From an uncultured Bacilli bacterium (GTDB lineage Bacteria; Bacillota_I; Bacilli_A; RF39; UBA660), in contig CAKOWQ010000002.1 in the NCBI GenBank assembly GCA_934122395.1, positions 216,501 to 280,500 of the forward strand: 64,000 nt of DNA, written 5' to 3'. Shown here piece after piece: positions 1-7,685 of the stretch (within the stretch, counting starts at the first letter, position 1; each line of letters opens with the position of its first letter). The notes below the pieces were generated by a model. It worked only from the letters and a program-made list of their open reading frames with translations, ran no database searches and was not told where the DNA came from. A program made the position numbers and the translations under genes.

Positions 1-210
1 ATAAAATATTTTTATCCAAGTAAATGGGGTATAAAAAACAATTAATTTGGGTTTGAGGCGGTTAATATTTTAGTAGACCTTAAATTAAGCTCGAAAATTA
101 AAATAGATAAATTAGAAATAATATTTAGAATATTAACAAATACTGAAAAAAATGCAATTCTACAACAGATAAATAAAATATATTTTAAAAATAAAAAATT
201 GGAATGGTGA
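1..210 (+). pseudogene. 3' end of an unrecognised gene, broken by an in-frame stop
   Basis: Reading frame 1 is open from the window edge to a TGA at 208-210 except for one TAA at 43-45. The encoded tail (KYFYPSKWGIKNN, stop, FGFEAVNILVDLKLSSK and so on, ending KNKKLEW) has ordinary protein composition for this genome, and it ends five bases before the next start codon, as an upstream operon gene would. I do not recognise the family and its 5' part lies outside the window. Because the two following genes are clearly decayed, I read the TAA as another inactivating mutation, though a sequencing error is possible. Confidence 0.4.
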
Positions 211-214
211 AAAT

Positions 215-619
215 ATGAAAACAGTTTTAGGTTCTAAAAATGTTTCTAAGCAAAGGTTGATTTTAATTGCAATGACTGAACTGTGATTTGATGATGTTTC
301 TATTACTACTGTTGATGCTAATTCTTCAGTAAGTTCTAAACCAATCAATGATGAAACTTTAATGGGTACAAGAAATAGAAATAAAAATTTATATAATTAT
401 TGCATGGAAAATGATTTTTTATTTGATTTATTAATAGGTATTGAAGGTGAGTATGAGCAGATGGATGATACATATTTTATTGTTATTTATGCATCCATAT
501 TAGATCGAAAGGATGCGTCTATAGATAATGATTTAAGTGATGGTGGATATTTGACTGGATTATTATTTGACAATACATATGATGATAAGAAATGCTTAGG
601 AAATACTTTAGAAGAATAA
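215..619 (+). pseudogene. DUF84-like inosine/xanthosine triphosphatase pseudogene
   Basis: A ribosome site (GGAATGGTG) precedes an ATG whose product begins MKTVLGSKNVSKQRLI, the usual start of DUF84 (YjjX-like) house-cleaning phosphatases for non-canonical purine triphosphates. An in-frame TGA at 284-286 interrupts it. The frame then resumes with SSKPINDETLMGTRNRNKN, matching the family pattern of QP, E-T, G-A-x-N-R, and with LLIGIEGEYE, matching VGIEGGI. After about residue 100 the resemblance fades and the frame runs into Ogt-like sequence, so the C-terminal half seems to be deleted. Family assignment is from motifs only. TGA decoded as Trp is unlikely because TGA is a normal stop elsewhere here. 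Confidence 0.55.
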
Positions 620-1003
620 CTTCCTATATTTATTGAAACTAAAAGGTGTTTGGATATCTATTTTTCTGGTGAGTAACCTGGCTTTACTCCTAAATTTAAG
701 ATAAATAATATTTCTAAATTTAGAAAAAAGTTATAAATATAATAAAAAAATACCTTATGGACAAATGATTAAGTATGGGGATGTTGCTAAACAAATTGCT
801 GAAGACGAGGGAATAGCTAGGATGCCCTACAAGCTGTTGGATGGAATCAAGCATGTATTATAATACCGTGTCATAGAGTTGTTGGGGCTAATAATAATTT
901 AGTTGGATATGGTGGTGGAATAAAGAATAAAATATTTTTATTGAATTTGGAACATAATAATATTGATCAATTTATTATTCCTAAAAAGGGTACAAAATTA
1001 TGA
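620..1003 (+). pseudogene. ogt: Ogt/MGMT methylated-DNA-cysteine methyltransferase pseudogene
   Basis: Pieces of an O6-alkylguanine-DNA alkyltransferase lie in order but in different frames. IETKRCLDIYFSGE (before a TAA at about 674) matches the conserved LdeYFxG. KKIPYGQMIKYGDVAKQIA matches IPyGxtxsYgdvA. After a one-base shift near 820 come DALQAVGWNQAC and then IIIPCHRVVGANNNLVGYGGG, which carries the active-site PCHRV. So there is one internal stop and at least two frameshifts. The protein is lost even though the catalytic motif survives. The TGA overlaps the ATG of tag, so this was probably an ogt-tag alkylation-repair pair. Confidence 0.85.
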
Positions 1004-1545
1004 AAAGATGTAAATGGTGTAATTTAAATAATGATAAATATATTAGATATCATGATGAAGAATGGGGCGTTTTAAATAGTGATGATAGTTATCTCTTTGA
1101 AATGCTTATATTAGAATCTTTCCAAGCAGGACTCTCTTGGGAGTGCGTACTAAACAAAAGAGATGACTTCAGGATTGCATATGATAATTTTGAACTAGAT
1201 AAAGTTTGTAATTATGATGATCAAAAAATAGAAGAATTAGTTAATAATCCTAAAATTATTAGGAATAAATTAAAAATTAAAGCAAGTATTAACAATGCTA
1301 AAATTTTTAGAAAAATCCAATTAGAGTATGGTAGTTTTAATAATTATTTAATACAGTACACGAATAATAAAATATTTCACGAGATTAATAAAACTAGTTC
1401 TGAGTTATCAGATAAAATATCAAAAGATTTGATTAAAAGAGGAATGAGGTTTGTTGGTACTACTATTATTTACTCTTTTTTACAAGCGGTAGGGATAATT
1501 TATTCACATGATGAAGAATGCTTTTTATTTGTTGATTCTATTTGA
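1000..1545 (+). CDS. tag: DNA-3-methyladenine glycosylase I (Tag)
   Basis: Base-excision-repair glycosylase that removes 3-methyladenine from alkylated DNA in the cytoplasm. The 181-residue product has the full Tag signature: MKRCKWC at the N terminus, YHDEEWGV near residue 17, LFEMLILESFQAGLSW, the KRDDFRIAY stretch, IIRNKLKI, and a C-terminal SHDEEC. The Cys4/His18 and C-terminal His/Cys pairs match the zinc snap of the E. coli enzyme. The ATG overlaps the stop of the broken ogt, so translation may have depended on coupling, and no strong ribosome site of its own is visible. It ends in TGA. It appears to be the only intact member of the alkylation-repair group here. Confidence 0.93.
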   Translation: MKRCKWCNLNNDKYIRYHDEEWGVLNSDDSYLFEMLILESFQAGLSWECVLNKRDDFRIAYDNFELDKVCNYDDQKIEELVNNPKIIRNKLKIKASINNAKIFRKIQLEYGSFNNYLIQYTNNKIFHEINKTSSELSDKISKDLIKRGMRFVGTTIIYSFLQAVGIIYSHDEECFLFVDSI

Positions 1546-1577
1546 TATAATATAGTTAGAGAAATTAAGGAGGAAAT

Positions 1578-2465
1578 ATGGAAAAATCAAATGTATATTT
1601 TACTAGCGATATAAGTCCTGATTCTTTATTAAGAATATATGAAAAATTGAATATTAAATTAAATGATAAGGTAGGGGTAAAAATATCTACAGGTGAACCT
1701 GGAGGCCATAATTTTTTAAATCCATATTTGATAAAACCTTTAGTTTCTAAAATTAACGGTACAATAATAGAATGTTGTACTGCTTATGGAGGTAAAAGAC
1801 AAGATCCGAAAGATCATTGGCAAGCAATAAAGGATCATGGTTTTATGGATGTTGCTCCATGTGATATTATGGATGAATATGGTGAGTTTGAACTTCCTAT
1901 ATATGGTACTAAGCATTTAAAAAAGAACATTGTTGGAAAACATTTAAAAGATTATAATTCCATTTTGATGTTATCGCATTTTAAAGGACATCAAATGGGT
2001 GGCTTTGGAGGAGCATTAAAAAACATGAGTATTGGTATGGCTTCCCATAATGGTAAGTTAAATATTCACTCTGCTGGAAAAACTACAGATCAAGCTGAAT
2101 GCTGGGGTAATTTACCTAAACAAGATGATTTTTTGGAAAGTATGGCTGAAGCTTGTAAATCTATTGTTTTATATATGGGTTCTAAAAATATTGCATATAT
2201 TAATGTAGCTAATAATTTATCTGTAGACTGCGATTGTGATAATAATCCGGCAGCTCCAGAAATGGGTGATATTGGTATATTCGCATCATTAGATCCGGTA
2301 GCACTTGATCAGGCGTGTTATGATGCTGTTATAAACAGTAATGATGAGGGAAAAGCTTCCTTAATTGAGCGAATGAATTCCCGTCATGCTATTCATACAG
2401 TTGATATTGCTCATGAACTGGGCCTTGGTAATAAAAATTATGAACTTGTTAATATAGATTTGTAA
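1578..2465 (+). CDS. DUF362 domain protein
   Basis: A 295-residue DUF362-family protein, preceded by a strong AAGGAGG. Family signatures visible are VGVKISTGEPGGHNFLNP, LSHFKGHQMGGFGGALKNMSIGMAS, and DPVALDQACYDAV near the C terminus. Many DUF362 proteins carry a [4Fe-4S] ferredoxin domain and are linked to redox or modification chemistry. Here there is no CxxCxxC cluster motif, only scattered cysteines (ECC, CDCD), so this is the short form without a ferredoxin module. The biochemical role is unknown. It runs 14 bases upstream of a FemAB gene and may be co-transcribed with it. Confidence 0.85.
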   Translation: MEKSNVYFTSDISPDSLLRIYEKLNIKLNDKVGVKISTGEPGGHNFLNPYLIKPLVSKINGTIIECCTAYGGKRQDPKDHWQAIKDHGFMDVAPCDIMDEYGEFELPIYGTKHLKKNIVGKHLKDYNSILMLSHFKGHQMGGFGGALKNMSIGMASHNGKLNIHSAGKTTDQAECWGNLPKQDDFLESMAEACKSIVLYMGSKNIAYINVANNLSVDCDCDNNPAAPEMGDIGIFASLDPVALDQACYDAVINSNDEGKASLIERMNSRHAIHTVDIAHELGLGNKNYELVNIDL

Positions 2466-2478
2466 AGATGGTGATAAT

Positions 2479-3738
2479 GTGGATTTTGTTATATTAACGG
2501 AAAAAGAATTTAGAGATTTTTCAACGCAAAGTGAACAAGCAAATTTTATGCAAACAGTTGAACTTGGTAATCTACGTATTAATAATGGCGTTAAGGTTAA
2601 TTATGTTGGAGTAAAAAAGGGCAACAATATAGTAGCTGCTTCGCTTATAGAAGAAGAAGTAACAATTTTTGGGAAAAAGATTTTTTATGCACCTAGAGGA
2701 TTCTTAATTGATTATCATGATAAGGAGTTATTAACATTTTTTGTGGAAAATCTAAAAAAGTTTGTTAAAGCAAAAAATGGCTTCAAAATAACAATTGACC
2801 CTAATGTTGTGTATCAAATTAGAAATGCAGATGGTAGTGTAATTGATGAGAATTTAAAGGATGAAGAAACATTTAAGAATTTAACTGATTTGGGATTTAA
2901 ACATTTTGGATTCAATTTATATTTAGAAGCTAGACAAGTACGTTTTGCTTATCGTATGTTGCTTGATAGACCATATGAAGAAAAGAAAAAAGAATTTTCT
3001 AAAAGCACTAGAAAAAATCTAGAATTGACATATCAAAAAGGGTTATCCGTTAGAAAGGGTGACAATAACGATTTGGCAAAAATGGAGTATTTATTTGAAA
3101 ATACTGCAACAAGAAAAGATTTTTATTTTAGAAAGTTGGATTATTATAAAGAAATGTATAAATATATGGGAGATCTTATGACGATATATTTTGCATATTT
3201 GGATCCAGATAAATATTTGGAATCAGCTAATCATAATTTGATGGTTGAACAAAACACTAATAAAGAAATTCTAGATAAAATGAAAAAAGACAAGGTAGGT
3301 GCTAAACTAACTAGTCAAAAAGAAATAAGCGATAATCGTTTGATTAAATTACAAAAGGAAGTAGAGGAAGCCCAAAAGTTTAAAAAAGAAAATCCAAAAG
3401 GTAAAGACATTGCTTGTCTACTATCTATGTGGAATGGTAGTGAGTATTTAACCTTGACCTCTGGTAGCTTGGAAGAATATAGAAAGTTTACTCCAAAGTA
3501 TGCGATGTATGATGCACATATAAAAGATGCATATAAAAAAGGGTATACTTCTTGTAATTTTTATGGTATTTCCGGAAACTTTCAAAAAGAGAATAACCCG
3601 TTGTATGGTGTTTATGAATTTAAAAGAGGATTTGGTGGGAACGTAATTGAATATATTGGCGAATTTACATTAGAAGTTACACCTTTTAATCGAATTTATA
3701 ATATTTTACGCACTTTTAAGAGAATGATAAAAAAATAA
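2479..3738 (+). CDS. FemA/FemB/MurM-like peptidoglycan bridge aminoacyltransferase (copy 1)
   Basis: Predicted tRNA-dependent aminoacyltransferase that adds amino acids to the peptidoglycan stem-peptide side chain at the cytoplasmic membrane face. The 419-residue product begins with a GTG (DFVILTEKEFRDF) preceded by GGTGAT, since an overlapping ATG is out of frame. It contains the FemAB hallmark FYAPRGFLIDY near residue 70, a lysine-rich helical stretch around residues 255-310 that corresponds to the coiled-coil arm of FemA, and NFYGISGNF followed by YGVYEFKRGFGG and IGEFTL near the C terminus. It is the first of four paralogues in this window. It converges on copy 2 with a shared terminator. 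Which residue it adds cannot be told from sequence. Confidence 0.9.
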   Translation: MDFVILTEKEFRDFSTQSEQANFMQTVELGNLRINNGVKVNYVGVKKGNNIVAASLIEEEVTIFGKKIFYAPRGFLIDYHDKELLTFFVENLKKFVKAKNGFKITIDPNVVYQIRNADGSVIDENLKDEETFKNLTDLGFKHFGFNLYLEARQVRFAYRMLLDRPYEEKKKEFSKSTRKNLELTYQKGLSVRKGDNNDLAKMEYLFENTATRKDFYFRKLDYYKEMYKYMGDLMTIYFAYLDPDKYLESANHNLMVEQNTNKEILDKMKKDKVGAKLTSQKEISDNRLIKLQKEVEEAQKFKKENPKGKDIACLLSMWNGSEYLTLTSGSLEEYRKFTPKYAMYDAHIKDAYKKGYTSCNFYGISGNFQKENNPLYGVYEFKRGFGGNVIEYIGEFTLEVTPFNRIYNILRTFKRMIKK

Positions 3739-3764
3739 AATGGATTATCCATTTTATTTTTTTT
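3736..3764. terminator. Bidirectional terminator between convergent FemAB genes
   Basis: Eight-base stem TAAAATGG/CCATTTTA with loop ATTAT, then eight T on the plus strand and A-rich sequence on the other side. The stem overlaps the ends of both convergent genes. Confidence 0.8.
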
Positions 3765-5055
3765 GAAATTTTGCTTTTAAATTTTTGGCAAAATGATATA
3801 TTGAAAAACTGATTTTGTATAAGTAGTACATAGGTTTATTTAATATCAAATCAAATTCTCCTAGTAGTTCTACTACATATCCTCCGAAGCTTTTTTTAAA
3901 TGTATATAGTCCTGCAAGAGGATTTTTTTCATTGAAATCTCCAACTATTCCATAAAAATTATATCTATCATATTTATTGTCAATAGCATATTTTAATCCA
4001 GCAAAGTGTACGGCATATGCTGATTGGAAATCCATATATTTTTCATATGAGCCTCCTACTAGGGATAATACTTCACTATTACTTATAAGGAATAGTATTC
4101 CACCTAAGGTAATAATTTCTCCATCATCATTTAATAATTTTGTATATTTTTCTAAATTTATATTAAGACGCTCTATTTCTTTTTGGGTCTCTTTCTGTTT
4201 TGATTCATATTTTTTTTCGTTCATTTTGATTATATTATTATCATGTTTGTTTTTTCTGTCATTAAATTCGTTTTCTAAAGCGTTAATACTATCTTTTGTT
4301 TTGGTTACTAATTCTTTCACGTTAAGTTCTGCCACTAGTATTTTAAGTATTCCTTTATCATGAAGATGTTTATACATTTCTTGATAATAACTAAGAGGTC
4401 TATCTAAAAAGTCTCTTCGTTCTCCTGTTTTTTCCATGATATCTTTGAACAAAGGTAATTCATCATAAGAAATTTCACGAGTATATATACCTAATTTATC
4501 ACATTTGTGTAATATCTGCCTTGTTTTAGGATCCATATCTTTCATTATTGAATCAACAGTTTTATCTTTTGTGTCTGTTACAAAAATCCATCTTGGTTGT
4601 AAAGTATCTTGCATGATATTGAAGCCAAAATGTTTATAACCTAAGTTTACTAGATTACTAAATGCATTTTTATTATTTTTTCCATCTTTTACTATGTCTC
4701 CATTGATATCTCGCTCCTGATATGAAAGATATGGATCAATTTTAATAAAAATACCTTTTTTCTTTTTAGCAAACCTTTTAATGTTTTGAGTAAAGAAGTT
4801 AAGTATTTCAGAATTATCATAATCAATTAAAAATCCTCTTGGAGCATAAAACATATTGTATTTAAGTGGTGTCTTTTTCTCTAAAAGTAAAGTAGCTGCA
4901 ACAATCTTTTTGTCTTCTTTTATACCTAGTAAATACATTTTCCATCCATTTGTTTTTTTTAAGTGTCCCCATGCTGATGTTTGATAGAAATTATTATATT
5001 GATGTTTGCTTGCAAATTTATCAAATTCTTTTTCTGTTAATTCAACAAATTCCAT
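3754..5055 (-). CDS. FemA/FemB/MurM-like aminoacyltransferase (copy 2)
   Basis: A 433-residue FemAB paralogue, predicted to build peptidoglycan cross-bridges. I chose the ATG at 5055 (MEFVELTEKEFDKF) because AGGTGAT sits correctly upstream; a GTG three codons earlier lies inside that ribosome site. Visible motifs are TSAWGHLKKTNGW, FYAPRGFLIDY, and RYNFYGIVGDF with LAGLYTFKKSFGGYVVELLGEFDL. The insert around residues 245-300 is strongly charged and predicted coiled coil, as in FemA. The N terminus (ELTEKEFDKFAS) closely parallels copy 1, which suggests duplication of neighbours followed by inversion. Confidence 0.9.
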   Translation of the reverse strand: MEFVELTEKEFDKFASKHQYNNFYQTSAWGHLKKTNGWKMYLLGIKEDKKIVAATLLLEKKTPLKYNMFYAPRGFLIDYDNSEILNFFTQNIKRFAKKKKGIFIKIDPYLSYQERDINGDIVKDGKNNKNAFSNLVNLGYKHFGFNIMQDTLQPRWIFVTDTKDKTVDSIMKDMDPKTRQILHKCDKLGIYTREISYDELPLFKDIMEKTGERRDFLDRPLSYYQEMYKHLHDKGILKILVAELNVKELVTKTKDSINALENEFNDRKNKHDNNIIKMNEKKYESKQKETQKEIERLNINLEKYTKLLNDDGEIITLGGILFLISNSEVLSLVGGSYEKYMDFQSAYAVHFAGLKYAIDNKYDRYNFYGIVGDFNEKNPLAGLYTFKKSFGGYVVELLGEFDLILNKPMYYLYKISFSIYHFAKNLKAKFQKK

Positions 5056-5215
5056 ATTTATCACCTTTACTTTCCTTAATAACTTATGAGTTCATTTTAG
5101 CAAACTTATAGGTACAAATCAATGAAATTCAATAAATTGTGTATATTATATAAAACACTCATTTTACACTTTTTAATCATTATTTATAAGTTATTTAATA
5201 ATATACTTTTATTCA

Positions 5216-5224
5216 TGCTATAAT
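5216..5224 (+). promoter_or_regulatory. Extended -10 promoter of the P-type ATPase gene
   Basis: TGCTATAAT gives a perfect extended -10. No good -35 is seen 17 bases upstream. Transcription would start near 5231, giving an unusually short leader of about 13 bases. Confidence 0.6.
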
Positions 5225-5243
5225 AAAAAAGAGAGTGATGTGT

Positions 5244-7616
5244 ATGGCGCTTATAAAAAGATATAATCCGGATTATCGAGTTGGTCTCACTAAGAATGAG
5301 CTAGATGAGCGTATTGAAAACAATTTAGTTAACTTTGATAATCAACCTAAAACAAAGACAATTAAACAAATAATCTTAAGTAATTTATTTACTTATTTTA
5401 ATTTTTTAAATACTGTATTAGGCTTTTCAATTATTATTGTTGGAATTTTACAAGGACAATTACTTTATTCAATTAAAAATTGCCTTTTTATGGGAGTTAT
5501 TATTTGTAATACTATTATTAGTATTATTCAGGAAATTATATCCAAAAAGATAATTGATAAACTTTCTTTTTTAGCTAGTTCTAAAGTAAAAGTAATACGT
5601 GATAAAGTAATCAACGAAATAACTATTGAAGAGGTTGTATTAGATGATGTTATGCTTTTAGAAGTTGGTAATCAAGTTGTTACCGATTGTATAGTTTTAA
5701 ATGGAGAAGTTGAAGTAAATGAAGCTTTTTTAACTGGAGAAGTTGAACCGATTTTGAAAAAGAAAGGTGATATGATTTTATCTGGTAGTTTTATTGTTAG
5801 TGGAAGCTGCTATTCTAGAGTTGAGCATATTGGTGGCGAAAATTATATTTCATCAATTTCACAGGAAGCTAAATATAATAAAAAAGTTAATTCTGTAATT
5901 ATGAATTCTTTTGAAAAATTGTTAAAAGTATTATCAATTCTAATTATCCCAATAGGTATTCTATTTTTAATAAATCAATATTCTATTACTGGTAATATTT
6001 ATGAATCAATATTTGCTACAGTAGCTGCACTAATAGGGATGATACCAGAAGGATTGGTTTTACTTACTAGTTCAGTTATGGCAGTAAGTGTAATCAGATT
6101 GTCAAAATATAAAGTTTTAGTACAACAATTATATTGTATTGAAGTATTAGCGCGTGTTAATGTTTTATGTCTAGATAAAACAGGGACTATTACGGAAGGT
6201 AAAATGAGAGTACATGAAGTATCTATTCAAGATGGGTATAAACCTAAAGAGGTGGAAAAAATACTTTCAGAAATTTGTGGAGTTAGTACTGATCATAGTT
6301 CGACTTTTCAAGCTATATTGGAAAAATTTGAAACTAGTAATAATTGGAAACTAAAAGGAAATATTCCCTTTTCGTCTAGTAGAAAGTTTTCAGCTGTTTC
6401 TTTTGATGAGCAAGGTTCTTATTATTTAGGTGCTCCAGAATTTATTTTAAATAAAAAACAATATAATGAGGTAAAAGAAGAAATATCACAGTATCAAGAA
6501 AAATATCGTGTATTGCTCTTAGCACATAATAATGATGAATTAACTGAAAAGCCTAATAACTTAGAGATAATTGCTTTTATATTAATACAAGATATTGTTA
6601 GAAAAGACGCTAAGAAAACTTTGGAATACTTTTATGATCAAGGAGTTGCAATAAAAATAATTTCTGGGGATCATTATAAGACTGTTTCTAATATAGCAAA
6701 GGAAGCAGGAGTACGAGATGTGGTAGGAGTAGATGCTACAACATTAAGCGATGATGAAATAGAAGACGCTGTATTAAAATATAACGTTTTTGGTAGGGTA
6801 ACACCTATTCAAAAGAAAAAGATAATTAGAGCATTAAAAAAACAAGGATTTACAGTTGCTATGACTGGTGATGGAGTAAATGATGTATTAGCGTTAAAAG
6901 AAGCAGATTGTAGTATTGCTATGGCCAGTGGTAGTGACGCTAGTCGTAATGTTAGTCAATTAGTGTTATTAAATTCTGATTTTAGTAGTATGCCTCATGT
7001 TGTTGCAGAAGGCAGAAGAACAATTAACAATATTGAGCGTAGTGCATCATTATTATTGGTTAAAACAATTTTTACAATGTTGTTGGTATTAATTTGTATA
7101 TTCTTATCTAGTAAATATTTCTTTATACCTATACAGTTAACATTAATAACTATGTTTACGATAGGAATACCATCATTTGTTCTCGCTCTTGAGCCAAATA
7201 TAGAAATAGTTAAAGGTAACTTTTTAATAAAAGTTATTGGTAAGAGTGTTCCGGCTGCTTTAACTGTAGTATTTAATGTTGTTTTAGTTATGTTATTTAA
7301 ATATGTTTTTGGATTATCAGAAGATGTTGTTACTAGTTTGGTTGTGTTCTTAACTGGTATGACAGGATTTATATTCTTATATCGTTTGTGTATGCCATTT
7401 AATTGGTTTAGATTAGTACTGTGGTTATTATTGTTGGATGGATTTGTTTATTGTGCATTTTTCCAATATGACTTTTTTAACATCAAAGCAGTGAACTTTG
7501 AGATTGCTTTAATTTTTGGTGTTCTACTAATTTGTTCATTGTATGTTTTTGGTAAACTAAATCAATTAATGACTTACATATTAAAAAGAATAGAAGAAAA
7601 AACGGAAAATAGTTAG
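5244..7616 (+). CDS. CtpE-like cation-transporting P-type ATPase
   Basis: Membrane ion pump of 790 residues. The phosphorylation motif LCLDKTGTITEGK lies near residue 310, the actuator loop shows FLTGEVEP, and the hinge motif MTGDGVNDVLALKEADCSIAM is complete. The segment before phosphorylation reads MIPEGLVLLTSSVMAVSVIRLSKYKVLVQ, where PEGL is typical of the CtpE branch (Ca2+-related pumps known from mycobacteria) rather than heavy-metal pumps. There is no N-terminal HMA domain. About ten membrane segments are visible. I chose the ATG three codons inside the longest frame because AGAGTG is then correctly spaced. The ion is inferred from the family only. It stands alone between its own promoter and a terminator. 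Confidence 0.88.
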   Translation: MALIKRYNPDYRVGLTKNELDERIENNLVNFDNQPKTKTIKQIILSNLFTYFNFLNTVLGFSIIIVGILQGQLLYSIKNCLFMGVIICNTIISIIQEIISKKIIDKLSFLASSKVKVIRDKVINEITIEEVVLDDVMLLEVGNQVVTDCIVLNGEVEVNEAFLTGEVEPILKKKGDMILSGSFIVSGSCYSRVEHIGGENYISSISQEAKYNKKVNSVIMNSFEKLLKVLSILIIPIGILFLINQYSITGNIYESIFATVAALIGMIPEGLVLLTSSVMAVSVIRLSKYKVLVQQLYCIEVLARVNVLCLDKTGTITEGKMRVHEVSIQDGYKPKEVEKILSEICGVSTDHSSTFQAILEKFETSNNWKLKGNIPFSSSRKFSAVSFDEQGSYYLGAPEFILNKKQYNEVKEEISQYQEKYRVLLLAHNNDELTEKPNNLEIIAFILIQDIVRKDAKKTLEYFYDQGVAIKIISGDHYKTVSNIAKEAGVRDVVGVDATTLSDDEIEDAVLKYNVFGRVTPIQKKKIIRALKKQGFTVAMTGDGVNDVLALKEADCSIAMASGSDASRNVSQLVLLNSDFSSMPHVVAEGRRTINNIERSASLLLVKTIFTMLLVLICIFLSSKYFFIPIQLTLITMFTIGIPSFVLALEPNIEIVKGNFLIKVIGKSVPAALTVVFNVVLVMLFKYVFGLSEDVVTSLVVFLTGMTGFIFLYRLCMPFNWFRLVLWLLLLDGFVYCAFFQYDFFNIKAVNFEIALIFGVLLICSLYVFGKLNQLMTYILKRIEEKTENS

Positions 7617-7636
7617 CTTTGCTACTATTTTTTTTT
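7607..7636 (+). terminator. Terminator of the P-type ATPase gene
   Basis: AAATAG-T-TAGC/GCTA-CTATTT stem with a TTT loop and one bulged T, followed by a long T run. It overlaps the stop codon. Confidence 0.8.
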
Positions 7637-7685
7637 ATAATATACATGATATAATTATGGTGTTATGATAGATAAGGGTGATATT

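Noticed and set aside
284..286. In-frame TGA read as tryptophan (mollicute code 4)
   Set aside because: TGA ends tag and the flippase gene at sensible places, long conserved genes use TGG for Trp, and no conserved gene needs TGA read-through. The neighbouring sequence is full of other inactivating changes.
3977..4363. A 128-codon plus-strand ORF opposite FemAB copy 2
   Set aside because: It is the antisense of the coiled-coil region; the Phe/Ser/Leu-rich product is what antisense of Lys/Glu codons gives.
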